A stretch of 64,000 nucleotides of DNA from Algoriphagus sp. AK58 (GCF_014324365.1 NZ_QEIG01000013.1:124001-188000); one strand, 5' to 3'. Positions 44,709 to 53,816 are shown, numbered from the stretch's first letter. The notes: a model not told the origin generated them from the letters alone. Translations and numbers: made by a program.

Positions 44709-46484
44709 ATGAATGTAACCGCCTTGGATTGGGGCATCATTGCAGCCTTCTTTATCATTTCCTTGCTAATTGGCTTATTCACTGCCAAATCCGCCGGCAG
44801 CTCAGCCAAAGAGTTTTTTCTTTCTGGAAGAAATATGCCTTGGTGGTTATTAGGGGTCTCCATGGTGGCGACTACCTTCTCAGCAGACACACCTAATCTG
44901 GTGACAGATATCGTTCGAAAAAACGGTGTGGCAGGCAACTGGGCTTGGTGGGCATTTTTGCTTACCGGGATGCTGACGGTATTTGTTTATGCCAAGCTTT
45001 GGAGAAGATCGGAGGTGACCACAGACTTAGAGTTCTATGAGTTGAGATATTCAGGCAAGGGGGCGGCATTTTTGAGAGCTTTCCGAGCAATCTACTTAGG
45101 GGTTTTCTTCAATGTGGTCATTATGGCTACAGTATCCCTGGCTGCGATCAAAATCGGAGGCGTTATGCTTGGGCTGAGTCCGGTTCAGACCCTACTTATC
45201 GCGTCAATAGTAACAGTAGTGTATTCTTCCTTGGGGGGATTAAAAGGAGTTTTGCTTACCGATTTCTTCCAGTTTTTCATTGCCATGGCGGGTTCTTTTG
45301 GAGCGGCTTACTATGTACTAGATCTTCCTGAAATCGGCTCCTTAAACAATCTTTTGGCACATGAAGTAGTCGCCACCAAGTTGGATTTCATCCCGGATTT
45401 TACTGATCCCAATGTGTATATCCCGATTTTCATCCTGCCTATTGCCATTCAGTGGTGGGCGACTTGGTATCCAGGTGCTGAGCCTGGAGGGGGAGGATAC
45501 ATCGCCCAGCGAATGCTATCTGCCAAAGATGAGAAGAATGCCATTGGTGCTACCTTGTTCTTTAACATCGCCCACTATGCGCTGAGACCTTGGCCATGGA
45601 TCATAGTGGCCCTGTCCTCTCTGGTGATTTTCCCAAATATCTCTGACCTTCAGGAAGCTTTCCCAAATATTCCTGTAGACAAGTTGGGTGATGACTTGGC
45701 CTATCCAGCGATGCTTTCCTTCTTGCCCACAGGACTTGTAGGAATCGTGCTGGCCTCTTTGATCGCCGCGGTGATGTCTACCCTTTCCACCCATCTCAAC
45801 TGGGGTTCAAGCTACGTGGTGAATGATTTTTACCTGAGATTCATCAAGCCTGAGGCTTCGGACAAAGAACTAGTTGCAGTCGGAAGGATTTCTACGGTAT
45901 TGTTGATGGTACTTTCGGCCTTCTTGGCATTGGCGATGTCTTCTGCTCTGGACGCATTCCAGATTTTGCTTCAGATCGGTGCAGGTACTGGTTTAATCTT
46001 TATCCTTCGTTGGTTTTGGTGGCGAATCAACGCGTACACGGAGATCTCAGCGATGGCGATTTCTTTTGTGGTAGCGATTTTCTTTGAGGTGATCAATCCA
46101 AAAATCGGTCTGATCGAAATTGCTGCTGACCAGTCTTATTTGAAGTTGATCTATTCCGTCTCTATCACTACTATTGGCTGGCTAATCGTCACATTTATGA
46201 CTCAGCCGGAAAAGGACGAGGTGTTACTTTCTTTTTACAGAAAAGTGACTCCTGCGTCTTTGGGTTGGAAAAAACTCTTGGATCGATACCCAGCCGAAAA
46301 GGAAGAAAAAGGTACCCTTGGAAAAGAAATTGGTCTGATGATTACCGGTACGTTTATGGTGTATGCTGCACTTTTCTCCACCGGTTTCTTTATTTACGGA
46401 AAAACTACGCCTGGCTTAATTGCAGCGGTGATTGCTATTGTGGGTGGATTCGTCATCATCCGATCTTGGAAAAAGCTCCATTGA
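44709..46484 (+). CDS. Sodium:solute symporter (SSS family)
   Basis: I start at the ATG at 44709; the TTG at 44682 is the only earlier option. The 591-residue protein has about 13-14 transmembrane segments and the SSS pattern (FFLSGRNMPWWLLGVSMVATTFSADTPNL, GLKGVLLTDFFQFFIAMAG, LIAAVMSTLSTHLNWGSSY). The Na+ sites are of the usual kind, and the substrate (sugar, amino acid, nucleoside or other) cannot be told. It is separated from the hydroxyproline genes by gldD, so a role in that pathway is only a possibility. A good terminator follows. Confidence 0.9.
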   Translation: MNVTALDWGIIAAFFIISLLIGLFTAKSAGSSAKEFFLSGRNMPWWLLGVSMVATTFSADTPNLVTDIVRKNGVAGNWAWWAFLLTGMLTVFVYAKLWRRSEVTTDLEFYELRYSGKGAAFLRAFRAIYLGVFFNVVIMATVSLAAIKIGGVMLGLSPVQTLLIASIVTVVYSSLGGLKGVLLTDFFQFFIAMAGSFGAAYYVLDLPEIGSLNNLLAHEVVATKLDFIPDFTDPNVYIPIFILPIAIQWWATWYPGAEPGGGGYIAQRMLSAKDEKNAIGATLFFNIAHYALRPWPWIIVALSSLVIFPNISDLQEAFPNIPVDKLGDDLAYPAMLSFLPTGLVGIVLASLIAAVMSTLSTHLNWGSSYVVNDFYLRFIKPEASDKELVAVGRISTVLLMVLSAFLALAMSSALDAFQILLQIGAGTGLIFILRWFWWRINAYTEISAMAISFVVAIFFEVINPKIGLIEIAADQSYLKLIYSVSITTIGWLIVTFMTQPEKDEVLLSFYRKVTPASLGWKKLLDRYPAEKEEKGTLGKEIGLMITGTFMVYAALFSTGFFIYGKTTPGLIAAVIAIVGGFVIIRSWKKLH

Positions 46485-46503
46485 TTCAACGTAATTAAAT
46501 CTG

Positions 46504-46539
46504 AAAAGCCTGCCAGAAATCACTTCAGGCAGGCTTTTT
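46504..46539 (+). terminator. Terminator after the symporter gene
   Basis: AAAAGCCTGCC (46504-46514) pairs perfectly with GGCAGGCTTTT (46528-46538), followed by T. Confidence 0.9.
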
Positions 46540-46705
46540 AGTTTGTTTTAAGAGGTATTCGGGACTTTGTTGATAGAATTTACCTAGGATTGGATTAAAA
46601 TTTATCGATTGGTTTCGGCTTCCTAGAAAGCAATCCGTCTTCCAAATCCCGCACGTGTTTAAACACCTTTCATGGAGAATTTTGGAATTCACAAGTTACC
46701 GGATA

Positions 46706-47278
46706 TCAATCCACAAACTTCAGTGAATTCATCAGGTGGGCCATGTCGATTTTGATGTATTCGATCACAGGTGCCAGAGAATCATTTTTCATGGCTGTAT
46801 TGAAATACAGAGCGCCCCGCAGGAAATGTTGGGTGGAATCGGTCACAAAAAACTGAAACTGTGTGGGCACTTCACCGCTCAATTCTGCCACCACTGCAGT
46901 GTATCCATTTGGAGTGATCAATACTGCTTCCTCGATTCCATATGCCTTGATTTGGTGCTTGGCAGTGAGCTTAAACGCGTCGTTAGAGAGGGTTTTAAAC
47001 TCGGTTTTTCCGTCTATTTTTTTGTAAGTCAGATGTACCTTGGCTCCAAAATCCCCGTAATTCAGATTGATCCAGTTTTTTTCGGTAAGATTGAATGAAT
47101 CGGGTTCGATTCTGCTATACTTTGAAAAATCAAGCTGATAAGGATACCCTTGTTCCAATCTCAGGTAATCATGATTGGGCAGGTCAATTCGATTGTATCC
47201 AGGAGGCTTGGGCAACCAGGTTTTCTCACAGGAAAACAAGCAAAGGGAAAGCAGGCCTATCGTCAAAAGTCTCTTCAT
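46706..47278 (-). CDS. gldD: Gliding motility lipoprotein GldD
   Basis: GldD is a Bacteroidota lipoprotein needed for gliding and type IX secretion, though its exact place in the machine is unclear. The 190-residue protein has lipobox C17 (LFSC), the hallmark PKPPGYNRIDLP near residue 23-34, and the conserved end YIKIDMAHLMNSLKF. It is monocistronic here. It ties in with the T9SS cargo protein at the start of the window. Confidence 0.92.
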   Translation of the reverse strand: MKRLLTIGLLSLCLFSCEKTWLPKPPGYNRIDLPNHDYLRLEQGYPYQLDFSKYSRIEPDSFNLTEKNWINLNYGDFGAKVHLTYKKIDGKTEFKTLSNDAFKLTAKHQIKAYGIEEAVLITPNGYTAVVAELSGEVPTQFQFFVTDSTQHFLRGALYFNTAMKNDSLAPVIEYIKIDMAHLMNSLKFVD

Positions 47279-47451
47279 GACCTAAAATTAGGTGTTCTGT
47301 TTGGATTGATTTTAGAATGAAGAAACTTTAACCTCAACACTTTTTCATTTCATTCTGAACTCAATAAAGCCTCCCAATGACGTAGCGCTATTGAACAAGT
47401 CAATAAAAGAGGCTGAATTTGTTGAATTAGTAAATTAGCCGGTCTGCCGGA

Positions 47452-48699
47452 TTAGCTATACCTCCCCACTTCAAATCCCTTCATTTCCAGAGAAGTTTCC
47501 TGTTGCTGATGCAACTCGGTGAGTAGTTTTCCTGTAGCAGGTGCCATGGTCAGCCCAAGCATAGCATGACCTGCTCCTACGAGCACATTTTCATAGCCCG
47601 GGGCCATTCCTATGTATGGCAATCCATCTGGTGAGCAGGGTCGGAGGCCTTTCCAAATCTGATCTTCATTAGGGAACTTGGCTTTGAACGTCGGGTAATA
47701 CTGATTGATGGATTCAAAAATTCCTTTTACTCGATTGAGGTTCACCTTTTGATTGGTGCCCGCAATTTCCAGGGTTCCTCCAAATCGAACAAAATTGCCA
47801 TAAGGGCTTACCGCTACCTTTCGTTCAGTCAAAATGGTGGGGATTTGGATGGCTGGATTATTTTCTTGGATGAAGCTGTATCCTTTACCTCCCATAAGCG
47901 GAAGAGAGAAGTTGAGCTTTTTAGCCAATTCAGCTGTCCAAGCGCCTCCGCAAAGGACGACTTTTCCTGTATCGATTTTTCCTTTATCAGTCAAGACAGC
48001 ATGGACTTTATGCTGGTTTTTTTCAAAACCCAAGACCTGTGTATTAGGATGGAATTTTACTCCCTTGGCCAAAAGGTTCTTTTTCAAATAGGTATAAAGC
48101 ACTCCCGGATCAAGATGTGAATCTCCAGGGAAATACACGGCCCCTCGGGTATGTACTTCCAAGTTCGGTTCAAGCTTTTGTACTTCTGCCGCATTCAGCA
48201 CCTCCGCCTCCAATTTGTATTTTTTGGCTAAATGGGCCAGTTCAATTTCTTCCTTTTCCACCGCCTCAGTTTGATAGATCATCATCAGACCTTTTTGAGA
48301 CAGTTGAACCGAGGATACGGGATGCTCCTCCTGAAACTCTTGGTACAAGGCCTTGCTAAAAAGCGTCAGGTGATTGAGGTAGGGAATACTTCGTTTAACC
48401 TGAGATTCAGACGTTGCCTTGAAAAAAAGCAAACACCACTGCACCAGTTTATAATCCAATCTAGGATGGATGTAAAACGGACTTTTGGAAGAAAACATCC
48501 AAGCAATCCCTTTACTAATCATTCCTGGAGCTGCTAAGGGAATGATGTGGCTGGGGGTAATCATGCCGGCATTGCCTGTGGAGCAATTTTCCTGCATGTC
48601 GGTCTGGTCTATGATTTCGACTTCTATTCCTTCTTTATTGAGAAAATAGGCGGTAAACAAACCGACAATTCCGCCGCCGATGATTAGGGTTGGTTTCAT
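47452..48699 (-). CDS. FAD-dependent D-amino acid dehydrogenase (D-hydroxyproline dehydrogenase)
   Basis: The 415-residue DadA-like flavoprotein has the FAD dinucleotide motif GGGIVGLFTAYFLNKEG at the N-terminus, STGNAGMITPSH and the late GLRPCSPDGLPYIG with AGHAMLGLTMAPATG. Its place next to a hydroxyproline epimerase, a DHDPS-type deaminase and a 2-oxoglutarate semialdehyde dehydrogenase makes cis-4-hydroxy-D-proline the likely substrate. The product would be pyrroline-4-hydroxy-2-carboxylate. It is the last gene of the cluster, behind the secreted protein at 48872-49930. Confidence 0.85.
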   Translation of the reverse strand: MKPTLIIGGGIVGLFTAYFLNKEGIEVEIIDQTDMQENCSTGNAGMITPSHIIPLAAPGMISKGIAWMFSSKSPFYIHPRLDYKLVQWCLLFFKATSESQVKRSIPYLNHLTLFSKALYQEFQEEHPVSSVQLSQKGLMMIYQTEAVEKEEIELAHLAKKYKLEAEVLNAAEVQKLEPNLEVHTRGAVYFPGDSHLDPGVLYTYLKKNLLAKGVKFHPNTQVLGFEKNQHKVHAVLTDKGKIDTGKVVLCGGAWTAELAKKLNFSLPLMGGKGYSFIQENNPAIQIPTILTERKVAVSPYGNFVRFGGTLEIAGTNQKVNLNRVKGIFESINQYYPTFKAKFPNEDQIWKGLRPCSPDGLPYIGMAPGYENVLVGAGHAMLGLTMAPATGKLLTELHQQQETSLEMKGFEVGRYS

Positions 48700-48871
48700 A
48701 ACTTCGATTGCAAAGTCACTCAGTAAATCAGTATTTTAATTGATGCCTTCCATTCGTTTATAAAAGGGAATCCGAAACGAAGGTAAAATGGAAATCTTGA
48801 TTTATGTTGGCCTGAATTGACAAGAAATGATGGTGTATTGATTGGATTTTCTGATTTTTTCATCCAAAGCG

Positions 48872-49930
48872 TCAATTTCCTATCAGCTCATACTTTTGAC
48901 AGGCCCCGGCCAGTTGGGCTTGGAACTCAGTTTCATTTTTGAGTATGGAGAAAAAGTCAACCAGGTAGTTTCGTGCCGATTCAAATTCGGGATTTGGTAG
49001 AAAGGAACTGTATTTTTCCAAGGTCTTTAAAATTTGAGATTCGCTTTGCATAAAGTCATTTTTGACCAGTTGGGTAAGCGCTTCATTTCTGCAGATTCCC
49101 CGGTACAATCGTTCGGTTACCTTTTTGATGGGTAAATAATCATAGGGTATCGCATACGACGCATTGACAAAGCCCGAATAGTCAAAATCATACGCCACAG
49201 GAATAAACTTCTCCTGTCCTTTATCCAGCATTTTTACATTGTGTTGGGTCGTATTGGACCAATCGGTATTTCCGATCATGAAGGCAAAAAAATCCTGTTT
49301 TAAGGCCAGTGTGTCATTGACTAAATGAGGTAAAACCAAGCCTGAGTCTTTTGTATTTGCATCATAATTTTCGGCCACATTATCCACATCTTCAAGAACA
49401 AACGCTGTCAAGGAATAGGACTTACTTTTTTTGTTTTGCCTGTCTGTCAGGATTAAATTGATTAATCTGGTTTGGAAAAAGTAGGGACTGACCTGTTCGT
49501 AAAGTTTATATACAATAAACTCCTTCATGATCAGATGATTGTAATATTCACCTTCCTGACAGGGGAGCACCAGCTTTAGGCTCCTGTTTCCCTCAAAAGG
49601 GGTGTTTTCGGAGGCTCCTTTGGGAATTTTTAGCCAAAGTGGTATGAAAAAGCATTGGGCTCTCCTGGAATTTCCCCTTCCTCTCAGATTTACGGGGACA
49701 GAGTCAGGCTTACCCTCTTGGTCTTTGAATTTGATGAATGTCGGGAAAAACACCGTATCCGACTTTGAACCCTTGATCAGTTTAAAATTGGTCACTATCT
49801 CAAGGTCAAATGGCGTCTCGGAAGCAAAAAGGATGTCTTTTTGAAAGGCGGATGCCCGAAGTGATAAACCAACCAACAATGCAAAAGTCAGGGCTCTTGC
49901 GATAAAAGAAATTCGCAGCATAAAAATCAA
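48872..49930 (-). CDS. Secreted protein of unknown function, CotH-kinase-like
   Basis: The ~350-residue protein has a signal peptide (ARALTFALLVGLSLRASAF). The mature part has a basic GRGNSRRAQC stretch, YDFDYSGFVNASYAI, and GNTDWSNTTQHNVKML, a pattern that recalls CotH/HipA-like kinase folds. I cannot confirm the kinase residues by eye. It lies inside the hydroxyproline operon, between the epimerase and dehydrogenase genes, and on the same strand, which is unexpected for a secreted protein. The start may be the first or second Met. Confidence 0.5.
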   Translation of the reverse strand: MIFMLRISFIARALTFALLVGLSLRASAFQKDILFASETPFDLEIVTNFKLIKGSKSDTVFFPTFIKFKDQEGKPDSVPVNLRGRGNSRRAQCFFIPLWLKIPKGASENTPFEGNRSLKLVLPCQEGEYYNHLIMKEFIVYKLYEQVSPYFFQTRLINLILTDRQNKKSKSYSLTAFVLEDVDNVAENYDANTKDSGLVLPHLVNDTLALKQDFFAFMIGNTDWSNTTQHNVKMLDKGQEKFIPVAYDFDYSGFVNASYAIPYDYLPIKKVTERLYRGICRNEALTQLVKNDFMQSESQILKTLEKYSSFLPNPEFESARNYLVDFFSILKNETEFQAQLAGACQKYELIGN

Positions 49931-50004
49931 GGGATAAGTACTCCATTAAGTTAGGAATAATTCGACCTTCCAAACCAAAATTTTCTCGAAGTTCTGATAA
50001 ACAA

Positions 50005-50032
50005 CAATGACTTCCTTTTGGGGAAGTCATTG
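50005..50032 (-). terminator. Perfect hairpin after the epimerase gene
   Basis: CAATGACTTCC (50005-50015) pairs perfectly with GGAAGTCATTG (50022-50032). On minus the next bases are TTGTTTATC, a weak T-tract, so it may attenuate transcription between the epimerase and the secreted-protein gene. Confidence 0.6.
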
Positions 50033-50057
50033 CCGTAAGTCGATTGTAAAATTTTGA

Positions 50058-51062
50058 TTAAATCACCTGAAATCCATGGACATAAGGATCATCGTCATCC
50101 AGGATGATGGTGTTATAGCCATAGACTTTAGCCCAGCCTTCGATACTGGGTATGATGGCCGGCTGGCCGGCAATTTCGGTTACTTCTTCGATCCTTCCGA
50201 TAAACTTGGACCCGATGAAACTTTCGTGTACAAATTCATCCCCAGACTTTAGCCAGCCTTTGGCAAACCACTGCGCCATTCGGGCAGAGGTGCCTGTGCC
50301 GCAAGGAGAACGGTCGATGGCTTTGTCACCGTAGAACACTGCATTTCGGGCGGTGCTGCTTTGATCCAGGATTTTGCCAGTCCACATCACGTGAGAAAGT
50401 CCTCGGATACGGTCGTGCTCCGGATGAACAAAGTCGTAGCGCTCGTTCATTTTTGCGCGGAGATTTCGTGCCATGGAGATCAATTGCTCCGCTTTGAAAT
50501 GCTCCAAACCGGGGAAATTTTCCTGTGGATCCACGATGCAGTAGAAATTGCCACCATAGGCTACATCCACGGTCAGTTTGCCAAGCTCCTCAATTTCGAT
50601 TTCCAGGTTTTCTGCTGCGAGGTAGCTTTTCACGTTGGTCAGCTTCACGGACTTTACTTTTTTCCCTTCCTGCTTGTACTCGACTAAGACCAATCCGGCT
50701 GGAGCTTCCATTCTTAGGAAGCCAGGGGTTTTGGGATGAATCAAACCCTCCTCAATGGCAATGGTGATCGTACCGATGGTGCCGTGGCCACACATGGGCA
50801 GGCAGCCAGAAGTCTCGATAAAGAGAATGGCGAAGTCATTTTCCGGATCGTGCGGAGGAAACAGCATCGAGCCCGACATCATGTCGTGGCCCCGAGGCTC
50901 AAACATCAGTCCCGTGCGAATCCAGTCTAGGTTTTCCATGAAGTATTGACGCTTTTCCAACATGGTGTTTCCTTTGAGAAAAGGGACACCACCGGAAACC
51001 ACCCGGACGGGATTTCCGCAGGTGTGAGCATCGATGCAAGAAAAGGTATGGCGAGAAGGCAT
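50058..51062 (-). CDS. 4-hydroxyproline 2-epimerase
   Basis: This proline-racemase-family enzyme interconverts trans-4-hydroxy-L-proline and cis-4-hydroxy-D-proline. The 334-residue protein keeps both catalytic cysteines, Cys91 in MCGHGTIG and Cys254 in DRSPCGTGTSA, which marks an epimerase or racemase and argues against the related 3-hydroxyproline dehydratase (first residue Ser/Thr). The first-step context (DadA-like dehydrogenase, deaminase, aldehyde dehydrogenase) fits 4-hydroxyproline rather than proline. Confidence 0.92.
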   Translation of the reverse strand: MPSRHTFSCIDAHTCGNPVRVVSGGVPFLKGNTMLEKRQYFMENLDWIRTGLMFEPRGHDMMSGSMLFPPHDPENDFAILFIETSGCLPMCGHGTIGTITIAIEEGLIHPKTPGFLRMEAPAGLVLVEYKQEGKKVKSVKLTNVKSYLAAENLEIEIEELGKLTVDVAYGGNFYCIVDPQENFPGLEHFKAEQLISMARNLRAKMNERYDFVHPEHDRIRGLSHVMWTGKILDQSSTARNAVFYGDKAIDRSPCGTGTSARMAQWFAKGWLKSGDEFVHESFIGSKFIGRIEEVTEIAGQPAIIPSIEGWAKVYGYNTIILDDDDPYVHGFQVI

Positions 51063-51126
51063 TGAGATTTAAAATTCGAAGTTTGAAACTATAGTGAGAA
51101 ATACTGTTGAAATACACCAGAAATAA

Positions 51127-51142
51127 GTCCCGCAAGCGGGAC
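51127..51142. repeat. Short perfect hairpin upstream of the epimerase gene
   Basis: GTCCCGC-AA-GCGGGAC lies in the 158-base gap between the aldehyde dehydrogenase and the epimerase. It has no T-tract; it may stabilise mRNA ends after processing. Confidence 0.5.
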
Positions 51143-51180
51143 GAAATACTTTAGAAATCCATTCTGGGCAGAGCATATTT

Positions 51181-51199
51181 CACTGAGCGAAACGAAGTG
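51181..51199. repeat. Copy of the GAGCGAA-type element
   Basis: CACTGAGCGAAACGAAGTG has self-complementary ends (CACT/AGTG) and shares TGAGCGAA with the palindrome at 40680-40748. Confidence 0.5.
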
Positions 51200-51220
51200 T
51201 ATTTCCACGGTATTCCCATT

Positions 51221-52666
51221 TTATTTAGTGTAAGCACCATTCACCAATCTCCAGATCCCAAGCGGATTATCGTCTCTCAAGGCATCCGGAAGAAGGTCTT
51301 GAGGCATATCCTGGAAAGCGATCGGTCTGGCAAATCGCTTGATGGCATGAGCACCAACCGAAGTACTGTTTGGAGCGGTGGTCGAAGGGAATGGTCCTCC
51401 GTGCTGCATGGCATAGCCGACTTCTACTCCGGTAGGCACACCTTTGAAGAGTAATCGGCCACACTTTTCTTCTAGGAGATTAATGAGAAACAGTTGGTTT
51501 TGGAGTTCCTCGGCATCCGCCCATACGGTGATGGTCAACTGTCCGTGAAGATGCTTGGCGATTTCCAAGAGTTCGTCTTCATTTTGGTACACCACCATTA
51601 TAGCAAAGGCACCAAAGACTTCTTTTTGGAAAAGGGAGTCCTTCAGCCAGTCGGCTGCCTTAATTTCCGCCAAAGCTGTACTTCCGTTGATCAGGTGCTT
51701 GGGATCCGCCACCTTCACCCAGCGGAGTTCTTCACGCGACTCCAAAAACTGAATGGAATCGTAATACGCTTGAGCAATTCCCGGATGGAGCATGGGGGCG
51801 GCGGCAATGTCTTTCAGTTCGGCCGCAATGGCGTTTTCAAAGACTTTTGCCTGTTTTTCCGGCACAAAGATCAACCCGGGATTGGTGCAAAACTGGCCTA
51901 CACCTAGGGTCAGTGAAGCGATGAAGGCTTTTGCCAAGGCATCGTTTTCTTTTTCCAGTTTTTGAGGAAAGCAGAAAATTGGATTGACTGAACCCATTTC
52001 GGCATATACAGGAATGGGTTCCTCTCGCTGATTGGCGAGTTGGAAAAGTGCCATGCCACCTGCATGAGAACCTGTGAAAGCGACAGCTTTTGCCATCGGA
52101 TGCTTGACCAAGGCTTGTCCCTCAGCAATTCCTCCTTCCACATGAGTGAAAAGCGCAGAAGGAAGTCCGCATTTCAAAATGGCCTGATGGATGCAATCGG
52201 CGACTTTTCTGGAAGTCTCCGGATGTGCTGGGTGCGCTTTGTAAATCACAGGGCAGCCTGCTGCTAAAGCGGAAATCGTATCTCCCCCGGCAGTCGAAAA
52301 GGCCAATGGGAAATTGCTTGCCCCAAAGACTACTACCGGTCCTAGCGGCGTCAAGAATCTGCGGATATCTGCTCTCGGTAGCGGTGTGCGGTCGGGCATG
52401 GCCGGATCGATGGTCGCTTCTACCCAAGAACCTTCTTTTACCAGATTGGAGAAAAGCCGGATTTGACCCGTGGTTCTACCCAATTCCCCGTTGATCCGGC
52501 CTTCGGGCAGGTTGGATTCCTTGACCGCCAAGGGGACGATTTCAGCGCGATGGGCTTCTAAGGTATCCGCGAGTGTATCCAAAAAGGCTCCTTTCTCCTT
52601 TCCTGGAAGGTTTTTGTAGAAAAGAAAGGCCTCTTGGGCGGCACTGAAAAGGTTGTCGAGGTTCAT
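51221..52666 (-). CDS. 2,5-dioxovalerate (2-oxoglutarate semialdehyde) dehydrogenase
   Basis: This aldehyde dehydrogenase family enzyme oxidises 2-oxoglutarate semialdehyde to 2-oxoglutarate with NAD(P)+. The 481 residues have the catalytic Cys260 in GVGQFCTNPG, Glu223 in YAEMGSVNP and the VVVFGASNFPLAFS cofactor-binding segment. It is the final oxidative step of hydroxyproline breakdown, and its gene lies between the deaminase and epimerase genes. Length and motifs match the KGSADH group rather than betaine or acetaldehyde dehydrogenases. Confidence 0.9.
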   Translation of the reverse strand: MNLDNLFSAAQEAFLFYKNLPGKEKGAFLDTLADTLEAHRAEIVPLAVKESNLPEGRINGELGRTTGQIRLFSNLVKEGSWVEATIDPAMPDRTPLPRADIRRFLTPLGPVVVFGASNFPLAFSTAGGDTISALAAGCPVIYKAHPAHPETSRKVADCIHQAILKCGLPSALFTHVEGGIAEGQALVKHPMAKAVAFTGSHAGGMALFQLANQREEPIPVYAEMGSVNPIFCFPQKLEKENDALAKAFIASLTLGVGQFCTNPGLIFVPEKQAKVFENAIAAELKDIAAAPMLHPGIAQAYYDSIQFLESREELRWVKVADPKHLINGSTALAEIKAADWLKDSLFQKEVFGAFAIMVVYQNEDELLEIAKHLHGQLTITVWADAEELQNQLFLINLLEEKCGRLLFKGVPTGVEVGYAMQHGGPFPSTTAPNSTSVGAHAIKRFARPIAFQDMPQDLLPDALRDDNPLGIWRLVNGAYTK

Positions 52667-52670
52667 GGGA

Positions 52671-52719
52671 ATTGAAATATTGTAAAATTGAAATATTGTA
52701 AAATTAGCTTCGCGAAGCT
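52671..52719. repeat. 16-base tandem repeat and 14-base palindrome
   Basis: ATTGAAATATTGTAAA is repeated exactly at 52671-52686 and 52687-52702, followed by the perfect palindrome AGCTTCGCGAAGCT at 52706-52719. ATTTTACAAT near 52764-52773, which overlaps the deaminase stop codon, is an inverted copy of part of the tandem unit, so a larger stem could form. Confidence 0.6.
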
Positions 52720-52766
52720 CCAGAGCAATTAGTCTTGTGTCTAATGTCTAGCTTCTTGCGTCTATT

Positions 52767-53657
52767 TTACAATTTCGGTCTTTTTGCCAATCCGTCTGTA
52801 ATTATTTTCTCGATTCTCGCTCTTTCTTCCCCGATCAAAGTCAATCTTGGAGCGCGGACATGCTCAGAACCGATGCCGCAATGCTGCTCGGCAAGCTTGA
52901 TGTATTGCACGAGTTTTGGGTGAATGTCGAGCTCCAGCAAAGGCAGGAACCAACGGTAAATTTCACGTGCTTCTTCGATTTTGCCTTCTTGAATAAGGTT
53001 ATAAACAGCCACTGTCTCCTTTGGAAAAGCACACACCAAGCCAGCAACCCAACCAACTGCACCCATCAGCAACTCCTCCATAGCCAGGGTATCTACTCCA
53101 CAAAGCAATTGATATCGATTGCCGAATCGGTTGATCATTCGGGTCACATTGGAGATGTCGCGGGTAGATTCTTTGATGGCTTGGATGTTTTCGCACTCTG
53201 CCAACTCGGCAAACATGTCGATGGTCACCAGGGTCTTATAGTCCACCGGATTGTTGTAGATCATCATTGGTAGTTTGGTGGAGTTGGCGACCGTTTTGAA
53301 GTAAGTCACTACTTCGCGAGCATCTGCTGCATAGCGCATCGGAGGCAAAATCATCAGTCCGGAAGCTCCTAATTCTTCTGCTTTTTTTGACCAAAAGAGA
53401 GCGTCTTGTGTAGCTCCTTCAGCTATGTTTAAAATCACCGGAACCCGACCGTTGATGTGGTTGACGGTTTCTTTTGTGAGTTTGATTTTTTCCTCATGAG
53501 AAAGCACGGAGCTTTCCCCTAATGTACCGCCAAGGATGATTCCATGAACTCCGCATTCAAGCTGGAAGTCCAGGTTTTTGAAAAACAGGTCCATATCCAG
53601 ACTTCCGTCTGCGTGAAATTTGGTCGTGACCGCGGGGAATACGCCTTTCCAGTTCAT
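52767..53657 (-). CDS. DHDPS-family aldolase, likely pyrroline-4-hydroxy-2-carboxylate deaminase
   Basis: The 296-residue protein is a TIM-barrel Schiff-base enzyme of the dihydrodipicolinate synthase family, with catalytic Lys162 in QAIKEST and Tyr134 in MIYNNPVDY, and the LGGTLGESSVLS loop. In hydroxyproline clusters this family member deaminates pyrroline-4-hydroxy-2-carboxylate to 2-oxoglutarate semialdehyde. Context (epimerase, DadA-like, KGSADH) supports that over lysine synthesis. It is the first gene of the operon, with a -7-like box 43 bases upstream. Confidence 0.88.
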   Translation of the reverse strand: MNWKGVFPAVTTKFHADGSLDMDLFFKNLDFQLECGVHGIILGGTLGESSVLSHEEKIKLTKETVNHINGRVPVILNIAEGATQDALFWSKKAEELGASGLMILPPMRYAADAREVVTYFKTVANSTKLPMMIYNNPVDYKTLVTIDMFAELAECENIQAIKESTRDISNVTRMINRFGNRYQLLCGVDTLAMEELLMGAVGWVAGLVCAFPKETVAVYNLIQEGKIEEAREIYRWFLPLLELDIHPKLVQYIKLAEQHCGIGSEHVRAPRLTLIGEERARIEKIITDGLAKRPKL

Positions 53658-53699
53658 AGTTTGTTGATTTTAACCACAGAGGGCAGGAAGATTTTTATT

Positions 53700-53707
53700 C
53701 AAAAGTA
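53700..53707 (-). promoter_or_regulatory. Candidate -7 box of the hydroxyproline operon
   Basis: CAAAAGTA on plus gives TACTTTTG on minus, an exact TAnnTTTG match 42 bases from the start codon. The operator-like repeats at 53746-53774 lie just upstream. Confidence 0.5.
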
Positions 53708-53745
53708 AAATAAGCCCATAGGAAAATCTTTCACTGGATTAGTTC

Positions 53746-53774
53746 ATATTGACACGATATTGACTGATTAGTCA
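53746..53774. promoter_or_regulatory. Candidate AraC-type operator between the divergent hyp genes
   Basis: ATATTGAC occurs at 53746-53753 and again at 53757-53764, one helical turn (11 bases) apart. The second copy runs into an inverted repeat TGACT-GATT-AGTCA at 53761-53774. This is a sensible layout for a regulator site in a divergent promoter region. Confidence 0.45.
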
Positions 53775-53816
53775 AATTTTGAATCTATTTTTACTCAATC
53801 TGATACTATTTGCACC

